Of a stretch of 64,000 bases of DNA, positions 42,401-53,075 are shown in pieces (position 1 is the first letter of the stretch; each line of letters opens with the position of its first letter). Origin of the DNA: Tritrichomonas musculus (taxonomy: Eukaryota > Parabasalia > Tritrichomonadida > Tritrichomonadidae). The notes below the pieces were generated by a model, which worked only from the letters and a program-made list of their open reading frames with translations, did no database searches and had not been told where the DNA came from. Made by a program: the position numbers and the translations under genes. Where the stretch lies: assembly GCA_039105265.1 (NCBI GenBank), contig JAPFFF010000013.1, positions 744,001 to 808,000 on the forward strand, given 5' to 3'.

Positions 42401-42944
42401 TAATCTTGGTGTGATTTATAAAAATGGAATAAGTGGTATAAATAAGAATTTATCTTTAGCCAAAGAATATTTCAAAGAAGCAGTAGCACAAAAGAATGAT
42501 GCAGTATCAATGTTCAATTTATCAAATTTGCTATTAAATGAAGAACAAGAAACAAAGGATTATAAAAAAGTTATTGAATTACTAATTGGTTCATCACGTC
42601 AAGGTTTAATGATATCATTACAATTACTTGCTTTTATCTTAATTGAAAAACATAAAAGCATTTATTATAATACAATTATAAATGAATTAAATGCATATGG
42701 TCAACAATCAGATGATCTTGTGATCAACTTGTTTCAAATGTGTAAAATATTCTTGCATGAAAATAAAGAATCATTTCAAAAAATGTTTCAGAATATAAGA
42801 AAAACAGACTTAATATATATAAAGCATAAAATATATACTCTAAATGAAGTTGAAAAAGCCCGTTATTCACATGTTCAATCTCAAAAATCCAATTTGAAAG
42901 ATATTGATGAATATTTTTATGAAGGATTTGAGTTTCCAATTTGA
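39462..42944 (+). CDS. Kinase-like plus Sel1-repeat protein (copy B)
   Basis: 1160 residues from the ATG at 39462. Architecture equals copy A: an N-terminal region of about 250 residues, a kinase-like domain with HRDIKPSN at 381-388, DFP for DFG and no clear glycine loop, then about a dozen Sel1 repeats (residues about 590-1020) with DINKSIHYLTLSANQNN patterns. The repeat units diverge from copy A in number and sequence, while the last 100 codons and about 190 bp of 3' flank are nearly identical, suggesting gene conversion. It is predicted to be soluble, with no signal peptide or membrane segment. It converges with the BspA gene, whose stop codon lies 94 bp away. Confidence 0.92.
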   Translation: MQSLCLKDLPKAFKEMLNLIKDETIQKLYSKFKFIYLESKLNNKENVSTDKNVEFETISEKQILCYLSLHKFITYFISFANETKNVNKKTNEIDGNIILSNIKSNNFLIFCVESECLIINQIDTSKINAFIQKLKKNSISIINLNEDCQIKKDDEEADEITEVNSFCSFPRISKEINKNPFVQITIRPIAGFMIRRYFYPTKYFNDPTFFFFDKADISRKEIFLKNEIAKSLLCKKLDDLVNKINSSKINQVKHAVFNEDDFIILRTIYVSYQAIYYFVIHLKTLFVFMMKKLNNPNDSIKDNSNEISFCENYSHRCLVPFYGFIKKKEKTIGMIYEYMCNGSLKSYVKSQENQMSDLFILTSIIRIFEGVDYLHSNSLIHRDIKPSNILLDHDNIPYISDFPTIRPIIKEEKKTSEYTLDLGSLPYMSPEQYQGNSELISYPTDIYSFGVMIYFICERKEINSDFNYIIKENIIPSLNKTTINLQDIFEMCVKYDPSERITDKNLLRMIINKANSFFLETNSNVFNHLDEILQFILEIFIIKRNYSKETNIITQNIINSQSIISNKFKNDLEKKIYNTNWSFWFCIGMYHYKNKNSSYNIKKAIHYLTLSANQNNSIAQFILGNLYYFNEGLPHDINKSIYFLTLLANQNNSYAQFMLGTIYYNERYESHNINKSIYYLTLSANQNDPNAQCMLGKIYFKSKYVSSDIKKSIHYLTLSANQNNPEAIFLLGYIYYTDEYVPHDINKSIYYLTLSANHNNSNAQFILGNLYYLGIFETRDIIRSIHYLSISANLNNQYAQFMLGKIYYEGNYVSRDIKKSINYLSLSAFQNNSSAQLMLSEIYYEGKYVLRDINKSIHYLTLSANSNDPIAQLMLGVIFYEDKYVSRDIKKSIHYLTQSASQNQSFAQFLLSNIYMEDKSVQNITKSIKYLQNSAYNKCREAQLILADLLFEGIHLKHEIEKIIHLYKEASCFNNQYAKNNLGVIYKNGISGINKNLSLAKEYFKEAVAQKNDAVSMFNLSNLLLNEEQETKDYKKVIELLIGSSRQGLMISLQLLAFILIEKHKSIYYNTIINELNAYGQQSDDLVINLFQMCKIFLHENKESFQKMFQNIRKTDLIYIKHKIYTLNEVEKARYSHVQSQKSNLKDIDEYFYEGFEFPI

Positions 42945-43037
42945 AAAATGACAGTTTTCCAGAATTTCTTTTTATCTCAATGTAAAAATCTTTGAAAACA
43001 AAAAAAAAAATTATAATTTTCATTTTATTTAATATAA

Positions 43038-46000
43038 TTAAGTATTTGTAATATTTGGATTTGATTTGAAGAAAGCATCTTTATCAATGAATGCACAAGA
43101 AGGAATTGAAATTTTATTCAATGCCGTGCAACCACTAAATGATAAATATCCAATCGATTTTACAGAAGGAGGCAACATCATTCGTGTTAATGATGAGCAT
43201 CCAAGGAAAGCAGAATCTTCAATTGTTGTAAGAGAAGAAGGAATTGTTATTTCTATCAATGATGAGCATCTACTAAAAGCTGAGTTTCCAATTGAAGTTA
43301 AAAGGGAAAGAATTTTGACTTTCGTTAATGATGAACAGCAACTAAAGGCACAAATTCCAATAGAAATCACACATGATGGAATTGTGATTTCAGTCAATGA
43401 ATTGCACCTATAAAAAGTGTAATTTTCAATTGATTTGATAGAAGAAGGAAGTGTGACTTTTTTCAAAGATGAGCATCCTGTAAAAGTCGAATTCCCAATT
43501 GAAACAACAGTTGATGGAATTGCAACATATTCTAATGATGTGCATCCATAAAAAACAGAATTTCCAATTGTAGTCACTGATGAAGGTATTGTTATTTGTT
43601 TCAATGAAGAACACTCATAAAAAGAATAATGATCAATCGAAATAACAGAAGAAGGAATTTCTATTTGTTCCAAAGAAAAGCATTCACGAAAAACATGTTT
43701 CCCAATTGAAGTAACTGAAGATGGAATTGTGATATGACTCAATGATGAGCATCTGAAAAATGCATAATTTTCAATTGAAGTTACGGAAGAAGGAATTATA
43801 ATGTCTGTCAACGATGTGCATTTAAAAAAGGCATAATGGCCTATTTTAACTATAGAAGATGGAATTATTATTCTTGATATATTTGTTTGCTCACTGAAAG
43901 CAAAATTTGCAATTGATGTTTCCGATGAAGAAATTGTTATTTGTAACAATGGTTCACTATCTTCAAAAAGATCGATTTCTTTCAGATTTGCATTTGGTGT
44001 TATTGAAGTTGATTTACTAGATTCACTTATGTCAACAATTGAAATTGAAGTAGAAATTTCTGGAATTGATGTCAGTAATGGGCATTCATTGAAAGCATGC
44101 TTTCCAATGGAAGTGACAGAAGAAGGAATTAAAATTTGTGTCAGAGATGTGCATCCATAAAAAGCATATTGACCAATGCTGGTTACTGAAGATGGAATTG
44201 TTATTTGTGTTAGAGATGAACATCCAGCAAAACTAGAATCTCCAATTGATATCAGAGAAGAAGTAATTTTAATTTCAGCCAATGATGAACATCCATAAAA
44301 AGCTGAATTTTTAATTGATGTTACAGAAGAAGGTAATGACAAATTTGTCAGTGAGGAGCATCCATTAAAAGTATTATCTTCAATTGTGAGTATTTTAGAA
44401 TTCAATTTAACTTCTGTTAATGAAGAGCATTCTTTAAAAGCATATTGACCAATTGAAGTTACAGAAGATGGAATTGTGATTTGTGTCAATGATGAACACC
44501 CACTGAAAGTTGAATTTCCAATAGAAACAACTGAAGTTGGAATTTTTATCTGTGTCAATGAAGAGCAGTTATAAAAGGCAGAATTTCCAATCATAGTTAC
44601 AAAAGGAGGAATTGTGACTTCTGCAAGTGATGAACACCCAAAGAAAACTGAATTTCCAATTGCGGTGACTGAATACGGAATTGTTACTTTGGTAAGTGAC
44701 AAACAGTTTCTGAACATTTCTTTTTCAATTTTTCGTAAATCTCCAGTAATTGTTAATGACTTCATTCCACTGAACATATTAGATCCCAATGAAGTTACAG
44801 AAGAAGGAATTGTAATTTCTGCCAGTGACGAACATTCTTTGAAAGCTGAGCTTCCAATTGAAGTTACCGAAGAGGGAATTGTTATTTGGACCAATGATGA
44901 GCATCCACTAAAAGCTGAGTTTCCAATAGAAGTCACAGAAGATGGAATCGCGATTTGTGACAACGATGAGCATCCATTAAATGCAAAATCTCCAATTGAT
45001 TTAACTGAAGATGGAATTGCAATTTTTTGTAAATTATTGTTCTCTCTAAAGAGTCTCTGAGAAATATTTTGGTGGTCCAGTAATAAATTATAAATAGTGT
45101 CAGTTTGAGAAATATCTTCAGAGAACTTTTGTTGTGGTATTTCTTTTTTGGCTTCAATTAAAAGTTTAACAAGGGTACTATATTTATACTTGCATAAATA
45201 AAAAAATACATCTTCATCTACTGTTTCCAATATAGGTTGAAAATAAATGTAATTATGAGATCCTAAAATGCTTTTTGCTACATCTTCATTGTTTTTTATT
45301 TTATCGCTGTCTTCTATCAAATTGTTTTCAATATAGTCAGCAATTTCATTGTGATGGCATTTAATTGATTCACACATACATTTTTTATAACTGTTGTCTG
45401 GTGGAGGAATTTGATATGATTCAAGAAGATGAATCAGATCGGCATTTCTGGAATGAATCGCATAAAGCCACAATGATGGTTTCATTTCAACATTATTTAA
45501 CCTTAAATATTGAAATATTTGAATCGATCCAAAGAAAGCTGAATATTCTATCAATGTCGTGATTTTGCTTTCAATCAAAAATGAATTTGTCTCAAAAATT
45601 GAATGTTTTACTTCACTGTTTAATGGAATGCTTGTGCCATTAACATATTCAACAAATTTTTCAACTGAATCTTCACGAATAAGTGAGCATATATACGAGT
45701 CATTTTCTCCTTTTTTGCGTTTTTCGTCAAAACAATCAAAAATATTTGAATCTTCAGCTAAAAGTTCTTTTTTAATGTCTTTGATTTTTTTTTGGCCAAC
45801 AAACTTTTTGATTTCTGGATAGAAAAAGTGGCAATAACGGGTGCCATTTATTTCAATTTTTGAAAGGAGTCTGTTATATATACTATCATCAATTGTTATT
45901 ATCTTTTTTTGAAAGAGATATAAAAGGATTTTTTTGTTGCTTTCAAATATGTTATAAATTTCAATATTTGAAATATTCTGTTTTATTTTACTTTCAAAAT

Positions 46001-46367
46001 GTTGTATTATATGGGTCATATTTTTGAAAAGAAATTCGTTTCCTCGATAATTATTAGAAATGCTTGTTAATAATTGAAGAAATTCTTGAAGTTTTTGACA
46101 ATCCTTTATTAGATTTTTTTTATAAATAATATCTTTTAATTGTTGGAAATAAGACGGGTCATCATCTGAACCATCGAGGAATGTAAATAGTGAATCATAT
46201 AATTCTTTATTTGCTTTAATATATTTTTGAATTCCTTTTTTTATAATTTTTTTTGAAGAATCATTTTTACTTGCTTTGTCGTCTTTTTCTAAATTCAACT
46301 TTGATTTTTCTATGTTTAAATTAGTAAATGAAGATTCCATATCACTAGAAGAAATCAGAGCTGTCAT
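43038..46367 (-). CDS. BspA-like LRR_5 protein with N-terminal DUF3447-like/ankyrin region
   Basis: 1109 residues from the ATG at 46367, with TCATTCATTT Inr-like sequence just upstream. Residues 1-200 are charged and helical. About 225-350 match the trichomonad DUF3447-like segment (SIFETN, LIEYSAFFGS, SLWLYAIHS, SIKCHHNEI) also found in the ankyrin genes of this window. From about residue 445 to the end there are about 25 LRR_5/BspA repeats of 23 residues (IPSSVTSIGNSAFSGCSSLTQIT), interrupted near 755 by a segment without the motif. No signal peptide or transmembrane helix is seen, so surface exposure, typical of some BspA proteins, is not supported here. Copy A of this gene is a pseudogene at 35506. 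Confidence 0.93.
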   Translation of the reverse strand: MTALISSSDMESSFTNLNIEKSKLNLEKDDKASKNDSSKKIIKKGIQKYIKANKELYDSLFTFLDGSDDDPSYFQQLKDIIYKKNLIKDCQKLQEFLQLLTSISNNYRGNEFLFKNMTHIIQHFESKIKQNISNIEIYNIFESNKKILLYLFQKKIITIDDSIYNRLLSKIEINGTRYCHFFYPEIKKFVGQKKIKDIKKELLAEDSNIFDCFDEKRKKGENDSYICSLIREDSVEKFVEYVNGTSIPLNSEVKHSIFETNSFLIESKITTLIEYSAFFGSIQIFQYLRLNNVEMKPSLWLYAIHSRNADLIHLLESYQIPPPDNSYKKCMCESIKCHHNEIADYIENNLIEDSDKIKNNEDVAKSILGSHNYIYFQPILETVDEDVFFYLCKYKYSTLVKLLIEAKKEIPQQKFSEDISQTDTIYNLLLDHQNISQRLFRENNNLQKIAIPSSVKSIGDFAFNGCSSLSQIAIPSSVTSIGNSAFSGCSSLVQITIPSSVTSIGSSAFKECSSLAEITIPSSVTSLGSNMFSGMKSLTITGDLRKIEKEMFRNCLSLTKVTIPYSVTAIGNSVFFGCSSLAEVTIPPFVTMIGNSAFYNCSSLTQIKIPTSVVSIGNSTFSGCSSLTQITIPSSVTSIGQYAFKECSSLTEVKLNSKILTIEDNTFNGCSSLTNLSLPSSVTSIKNSAFYGCSSLAEIKITSSLISIGDSSFAGCSSLTQITIPSSVTSIGQYAFYGCTSLTQILIPSSVTSIGKHAFNECPLLTSIPEISTSISIVDISESSKSTSITPNANLKEIDLFEDSEPLLQITISSSETSIANFAFSEQTNISRIIIPSSIVKIGHYAFFKCTSLTDIIIPSSVTSIENYAFFRCSSLSHITIPSSVTSIGKHVFRECFSLEQIEIPSSVISIDHYSFYECSSLKQITIPSSVTTIGNSVFYGCTSLEYVAIPSTVVSIGNSTFTGCSSLKKVTLPSSIKSIENYTFYRCNSLTEITIPSCVISIGICAFSCCSSLTKVKILSLLTSIGNSAFSRCSSLIEITIPSSLTTIEDSAFLGCSSLTRMMLPPSVKSIGYLSFSGCTALNKISIPSCAFIDKDAFFKSNPNITNT

Positions 46368-47183
46368 GAATTTGTGTAAAAAAATGAATGATTTGAGGGT
46401 TTTGCCAAAAATATTTTTGGCATTTTTCTTCAGGAAAATGAAAAATTACTATCAACAAATGTAAATTGATTTTAACATCAAATTTATTAATTAAAGGTAA
46501 AAATGCAAACCTATTTACAGTTGAACATTTTTTATAATTATATTTCATAAAGGTATCAATGAAATAGCAATATTGTGTCTATATAAGTAAGAAATGTCTG
46601 TTCAATTTAAACTAGAATTCACTTTTAATTTTATGAGCGTTTTTATAAAAAAAATTTCATGACTACATTTTTTTTTTTCTTGACTTATTTTTTTGATGGT
46701 GAAGAATAAGAATTTTTCATTAGCAATGATCTATTAATTTATATGAATAATATAAAGATAAATCTTGTTTTATCTCATATTTTTTATTTATCATTTTTAT
46801 GACTCAATAAAGATCGAATATATTTTTTATATTATGCTAGAATTATCATCATTGTTTTCTTTTAAATATTAGCAAAACAAATGAATATTTCATCAAAAAG
46901 CTATATATATTAGAAAAAAAATTTATGTTAAAAAAAATATATATATATTTTATATTCCTGCAATAATTTTGATTATGATTTTATAATGCTTGATTCAAAT
47001 AAATATTAATATATTATAATCAAAAGATAATGTTTAATTATTAAAAATAATTATAAAACCAATAATAGCATTTTTTTACTGATTATTTGAATACTTATTA
47101 AATAATGAGATTATTGATTGGTTTTTAGTGCATTGAACTGGCGTTTCTCATAAATTTATAAAATAATCTTTATGAAAAATTGT
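46368..47183. other. AT-rich spacer, no gene seen
   Basis: This separates the BspA gene from the 3' end of the next minus-strand gene. Beyond the Inr-like TCATT motifs near 46385 nothing was recognised. Confidence 0.45.
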
Positions 47184-50100
47184 TCATTTAATTTCATTTT
47201 TGGAATTGATATCTATTTTTTTACTTGAAAGTAAAAGTTCAATAACATCTAAATTTTTATTACTAACTGCAACATGTAAAACTGATTTATTGAAACTCGA
47301 AATAAATTTTATTCAAAAGAAAAAGTCAAAATTTTATTCAAAAAAATAAGTCAAATTTTATTCAAAAGAAAAAGTTTTAAAACTTGATTTTAAACAAAAA
47401 TCAAGAAATTCCATAACAAATTTTATATGTGAATTGAATTAATAATATAACTTAAAATGTGATTAAAATAGTAAATTACAAATTGTATGAAAATATCATG
47501 TATTGTAATTTCATTCAAATTGGTTTGAAATTTTATTCAAAATGCAGCAATGAATCCAATAAATTGATTAAATTTAAAAATATCATAAAAAATATAATTT
47601 TCAAACGAAATTAGCGTTTGCATTAAGCTTTTGACAATCTAATAAAGCTTGAATAATTTCAAGGTTTTCATTATCTACAGCATTTTGTAAAACTGGTCTA
47701 TAAAATAAAATAAATTCAAACTTCATTCAATTGTTTTGTGGAAAATTTCATCAAAATATTTTGAATTAGAATATCGTAAAAATTCTAATTCTAAAATTAT
47801 ATTAAAATATTTCTTTCAAAACGTCAATAATATCTTTGATTGTGGAATTTCATTAATTATTTAAATGCAAATTTTATGAAAAAACAAAAATCATTTTGGA
47901 AACATCAAAAAAAAATTTGATTATGGAATATCATAGAAACAACTAAATAGAAATGTGATTAGAAATAAAAATTGGAATTCTCTGAATTTTAAAAATTAGG
48001 AATGAAATAAAAATTCTCGATTTAGTAATGTAATTAAAAAGATATTTAAAATCTTATGAAAATTCTAATGAAATATCGGTTGCATTTACATCAAACTTTT
48101 CACATGATAGCAAAAGCTTAACAATCTCAACATCTTTCTTTCGAACGGCAATATGCAATGCAGATCTATAAATAAAAACAAAATAAAATTTTATTTAAAT
48201 CATCATTTTTAAAATTTCATTGAAACAGTAGATTTGAAATGATATTTGAATATATTTTTAAAATGCAATTGAAATTTTTAATATTCAAATTGAATTTAAA
48301 GATAAAGTATAGAATTGGATTAAATTATTTGTCTTTGAATTTTATTCAATAATTCACAAGTAATTTCATTAATAAACGATGAAAAAAAAATTTTATTGAT
48401 ATTTTTATTTTGAAATTTCATTGAAATACAAAAATTATGATTTCATTAAAACATTAAAATAGTCATTTCATTAAAGTCATTAAATAAAAAATTTTATTGA
48501 ATTTTTGTTTTGAAATGTCATTCAAAATGAAACTTTTTGAGATGCCATTCAAAAAATTGAGTCAGAATATAATTTGAATGGTATATTTTGGAATGAAATT
48601 AATAAATTTATTTTTTGAAATTATATTAAAAGATGAACTGTTTAAACACTTTCTCGATTAACATCAATTTTTTCATTTGATAATAAATATTTAAATATAT
48701 CATAATTGTAAGCATCGATTGCAACATGTAGGGGCGTTCTATAACAAGAAAATTTTAAAATTTCATTTAATATTTTATTTAAATTTCATTGAAAGTTATT
48801 AATGAATTTTATTGAAGAATCCAAAAAGAAATTTCATTATAATGTTGAATTTGAAATTCTATTTAAAAATAATTTAATGAGAAATTGTATTGAATAAGTT
48901 AAAATGAAATCCAATTAAAAAAAACAATTGTTTTGAAATAAAATTAATTATTTTGATTTGAAATGATATAAATAATTTTAATTTTTAAATTGAATTTGAA
49001 TTTTTGAAAATAAATTTCATTAAAAAAAATGCAGTTTTGAACTGGATTAAAATGTTTTATATCTAATTTCATTAAAATAATTGATTTATAATTATATTAA
49101 ATTATTTTCGTGTAATTTTATTTTAAAAAATAAGAAGAAATTTCATTTAAAAATAATAGATTTGAAATGTAAAAACTCAGAATGTTTGCATCGATATGTT
49201 CGCATGTTAATAAAAGTTCAACTGCTTCTTCAAGTCCCCAATTAATTGCCATATCTAACGCTGTTAAATGAAAACAAAAGAATTAGAATTCTAAAAAAAT
49301 ATTCAATAAAAAATTTCATCAAATTAAATAATTGAAATTGTATTGAAAAAAGTTAAAATGAAATGGTATTTACAAAAAAAATAATTGAAATTGTATTTAA
49401 ATGAATAATGAAAACATTATTAATAAATTTAAATTTAAAAATTTTATTTAAAAAAATATCATATCAAATTCCATTGAAATTTCCAATTGAAAATATCACT
49501 CAAATATTGAAAGGAATTTTCAAAATGTAATTAAAAAAGTTGACTAGAAATGGTATTAAAATTTAGAAAAATAAAACATTTAATTGATTAACATCAAATC
49601 TTTTATTTTCGATTAAAAGTTTAATAAGTTCAATGTTTTCTTTTTCAACCGCAATATGTAATGCTGATGTATGCAATTTCATCAGAAATTTCATTAATAA
49701 AAATGCACATTTAATTTCGTTAAAACTGCATATTTGGAATATAATTAAAGATATAAATTTCAAATGTTATTAAAATATTTAAAATGATATGTTATTAAAT
49801 TCCTTAAAATGAAATATCATTCAAAATTTGAAATTGAAATATTATTCATATAATTGAATTATAGAATTTTATTTGAATATTTATAAATGAATGCTATTAA
49901 AAACAATACATTTTTCGAAATTTCATTTAAAAACATGATTTTTAAATTGAATTAAATTGCTAATTTTGTAATTCGATTAAATTTTTTGGATAAAAATGTA
50001 ATTAAAAATCTTTTGTTGAAATTATATTCATAAAAATGATTTTAAAACTTTGTTTAAATAAAAAAGCATTTAAAATTTTGAGAAAATTACAATCAACTGT

Positions 50101-51768
50101 ATCATATGATAATAAAAGTTTAACAATTTCTAAGTTATTATTTTCAGCAGCAGCGATGAATGGAGCATTTTGAATTAACAAATCATAACTTCATTTATAA
50201 ATCAAATAAAAAAATTTCATTAAAAAAATAGTTCAGGAATCCAATTAAAACATATTGATGATAAACCTCATTAAAAATAATAAAATTAAAAACATAATTT
50301 AAATTAAAAATAATGAAATTTTGTTTAAACATTCAATTTGAATTCTATTGAAATTTTTGAATAAAAATTGTATTCAAAATCAAAAAAAATGAAACATTAT
50401 TATTCAAAAAAAAATTATTATTAAAACGTAATTAAAAAATAACAAAAATAAAAACGTGATTAAAAGAATATTATTTTTTGAATTTCATTAAGTTCTTTGA
50501 TTTTGAAATTTGATTCAAACATTTAATTTTTTGAATTTTATAAGAAAAAATTGTCTAAAAAAATGTTATTTGAAACAAAAATTGATTTAAAAACTGAATG
50601 AAAAAAAGTAATATTTTAAAATTAATATTATGTTTGGATTAAAGCCTGGAATATTCAAAAGAAATTGAACAAATTCGTAATGATCGTAACGGCACAAATC
50701 ATAAAAAGAAGACTCATTGATAGAATTTTCTTGAATGCAATGAAAATTGTAATATTTCAGACTTTCTTTAATAAACAATGAATCATTTTTATCTTCAATG
50801 AATTCTTCTTCTTCTTCTTCAAATAAGTCATTTGATTCATTCTGATTCTTTTTCACTTTTTTAGGTTCTTTTATGTAATTTTCATCCAGTAAATTATCAC
50901 GAATGTAATTAACGATATCATTGTGATGACATTTAATTGCTTCTTTTAGACATTCGTCGAATTTGTCATTCAACGGCCTGACTTTATTTTGGTCAAGTAA
51001 ATGAATCATGTCAGGATTATTTGAATGAATTGCGTAAATCCACAATGATGGTTTCAAAGGGACTTTATTCATTTTCAAATAATTGAAAACTTGAATTGAT
51101 CCAAAAAATGCAGCATATTCAATTAGAGTCGTGTTTTCTTGCTTCAATAAAAATGGATTCGTCTCAAAATTCGATTCTGGAATTTTGGATGAAAGACGAT
51201 AATTTGATCGACTTGTAAATGTAATGAATTCGTTTATTGAATCGTTACGAATCATTTCACAAATGTGGCTGTCATTTTCGCCGATTTTTCGCTTCTCTTC
51301 AAAATTGTCTGTTTGTTCTTGCTGACCAAAAAACGGTTCAATTTCTGGCGCAAAAAATTCTGAATATTTCAATTCAATAAATTTGTCGCCGATCAACAAA
51401 TCTGCCAATTGTTGGTCAATTGTAAGTATTTGATTCTTGATGAGGAACAAAAGAATTGGCTTGTTCGATTTGAAAATGTCAAAAATTTCTAAATTTGTGA
51501 AGTATTCTTTCATTTCTTTGGTAAAAAGTGACAGAATTTGTTCGATTCGTGGGAAAAATTTCGGCGGACGATTGTGATTGTTCGAAATGAATAAAATTAA
51601 ATGAAGGATTGATTTTAATTGAATCTGATCTTCGTGAATTTTTAATTCATCAAATAAAAATTTTAATCGTTCAAAATTTGGGAGATAATATTCTTCTGTG
51701 TCTTCAATATATTGTAAAAGAAGCTCTTGTATTTCTTTCATAGAATTCAGGTACTCAGCAACGCTCAT
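47184..51768 (-). CDS. Multi-exon ankyrin-repeat protein (DUF3447-like N-terminus)
   Basis: The first exon, 51768 to about 50632, encodes about 380 residues: a helical region, then the DUF3447-like segment (NFETN, LIEYAAFFGS, SLWIYAIHS, AIKCHHNDI). Downstream on the same strand, seven separate short ankyrin-coding stretches lie at about 50170-50085, 49670-49580, 49263-49185, 48743-48650, 48173-48070, 47700-47605 and 47296-47184. Each encodes one repeat, for example SALHIAVRKKDVEIVKLLLSCEKF. Between them lie 310-490 bp of stop-filled sequence. At six or seven of the seven junctions an AG (often TTTATAG) sits just before the same ankyrin position. The last stretch ends in TGA at 47184-47186. 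No conserved GT was found at the 5' side, so the exon ends are approximate and splicing is inferred. The alternative is a decayed gene that still keeps every repeat open. Confidence 0.65.
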
Positions 51769-52220
51769 TTTCTATAGAATTGAAAAAAACGTAAATTATT
51801 GAAAAAGTTTAAAAAAAACGTTTTTAAACTTTTTTTGTTTGTTTGTTTGTTTCAAATTTACTCTACAGAAATCAAAATCTCATCATCTGTAACATTAATT
51901 TGGAAATATTGTATCAAATATTACGTCTTTCTTACAAAAATGGAAATTTCATCATCAGTACCTTCAAATAACGATCATGATTTCCTTTTTGTCTAGGATT
52001 ATCACTAATCAAAATTTTACAAATGTATACATCAAAACAATGTTTTCAATTATTACTGAATGCTTATATGCAAAATTGCTAAAAATGATTTATCCATTAA
52101 TTTCAAAATGATAAAAGGGTGGATTTAAAAATATAAAATTTTATTAATGATATTTCATTAATTAATTTCAAAAAGTATCTATTTTGTTATAGAGCGAGTG
52201 AAGTTCATTTTCAACTTCAT
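51769..52220. other. Intergenic spacer
   Basis: This is the upstream region of the ankyrin gene and the downstream flank of the coiled-coil ORF. A frame of 65 codons on the plus strand lacks an ATG and contains tandem tttg and low-complexity words, so it is not called. Confidence 0.45.
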
Positions 52221-52661
52221 TTAATTGTTGAGAAGTTCCACAAAATAGTAAGCTAAAAAGTTTTGAGTTTTGCTTAATTCAATTAATCCCTTTTTTTTTA
52301 TTTCCAAATCTTTTATTTTTTTAACAATTTTTTCATCTTCTAGTCGAATTGAAATGTTTTCCATATCTTTCAATTTTGCATATAAAAGATCATTTCCTTT
52401 CTTTATTTCGTCAGAGTCATTTGATTTTCTTAACTTTTCAATTAGATCATCAACATATTCTTTACATTTTAAATACCTTTGTTTTATATCTGGAATATCT
52501 TCAAATAAATTTACATTTCTTCGAATTTCTGCCATGTATATGTTTTTTATTTGGTGACCACTCATCTATTGTATTAAAAAAACTTGACCTACGTTTTGAG
52601 TTTCTCTATAAATAGTATAAAAATCATCAATAAGATTTGTATATCTTTGATAGTTATCCAT
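52221..52661 (-). pseudogene. Coiled-coil ORF interrupted by an in-frame TAG at codon 32
   Basis: From the ATG at 52661 the frame reads MDNYQRYTNLIDDFYTIYRE and on to a TAG at 52566-52568. It then continues in the same frame with ATG and 114 more codons to 52221. The second part is strongly charged and helical (LIEKLRKSNDSDEIKKGNDL, IVKKIKDLEIKKKG), a likely coiled coil. The composition looks coding on both sides of the TAG, so it could be one gene with a nonsense mutation, or a shorter protein starting at 52565. I do not recognise the family. Confidence 0.5.
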
Positions 52662-53075
52662 TGTGATTGAGTGCTAAAAAAAGTGTTTGTGAAAAATAAT
52701 GGCACAAAAAAGAAATTTTTATGACACTATGATTTACTAAGTGTATAATGCATTTTAATACTGTTTTTCATATGAAAAATAATTTTTTAACCTAAAAAAA
52801 CGCCAAGCATGCCTAGTCGTAATCTCAAAATAGTGGCAAGAAAATTTAATTTTTGTTCCACGCTTTTATCATATGTGATAAATATTTTATTTTCCATTTT
52901 TTATTTTTATAAATAAGATATTTATATATAACATGAGAATATAAATATATATTATTAATATAAATATATAAAACCTCTGCCATATTTTAAGATAAAAGTG
53001 TTTTTATATTATATAAAAAATGAATTCATTTTAATCGTTTTTTTTTTTTTTTAATTCTATTGAAATATAAATTTT
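52662..53075. other. AT-rich spacer, no gene seen
   Basis: This is the region upstream of the coiled-coil ORF. No element or frame was recognised. Confidence 0.4.

Noticed and set aside
43066-45060. Long plus-strand frames opposite the BspA gene
   Set aside because: Regular 23-codon LRR repeats leave open antisense frames; amino acid patterns are those of shadows, and no other support exists.
51799-51996. 65-codon plus-strand frame upstream of the ankyrin gene
   Set aside because: It lacks an ATG start and overlaps low-complexity promoter sequence.
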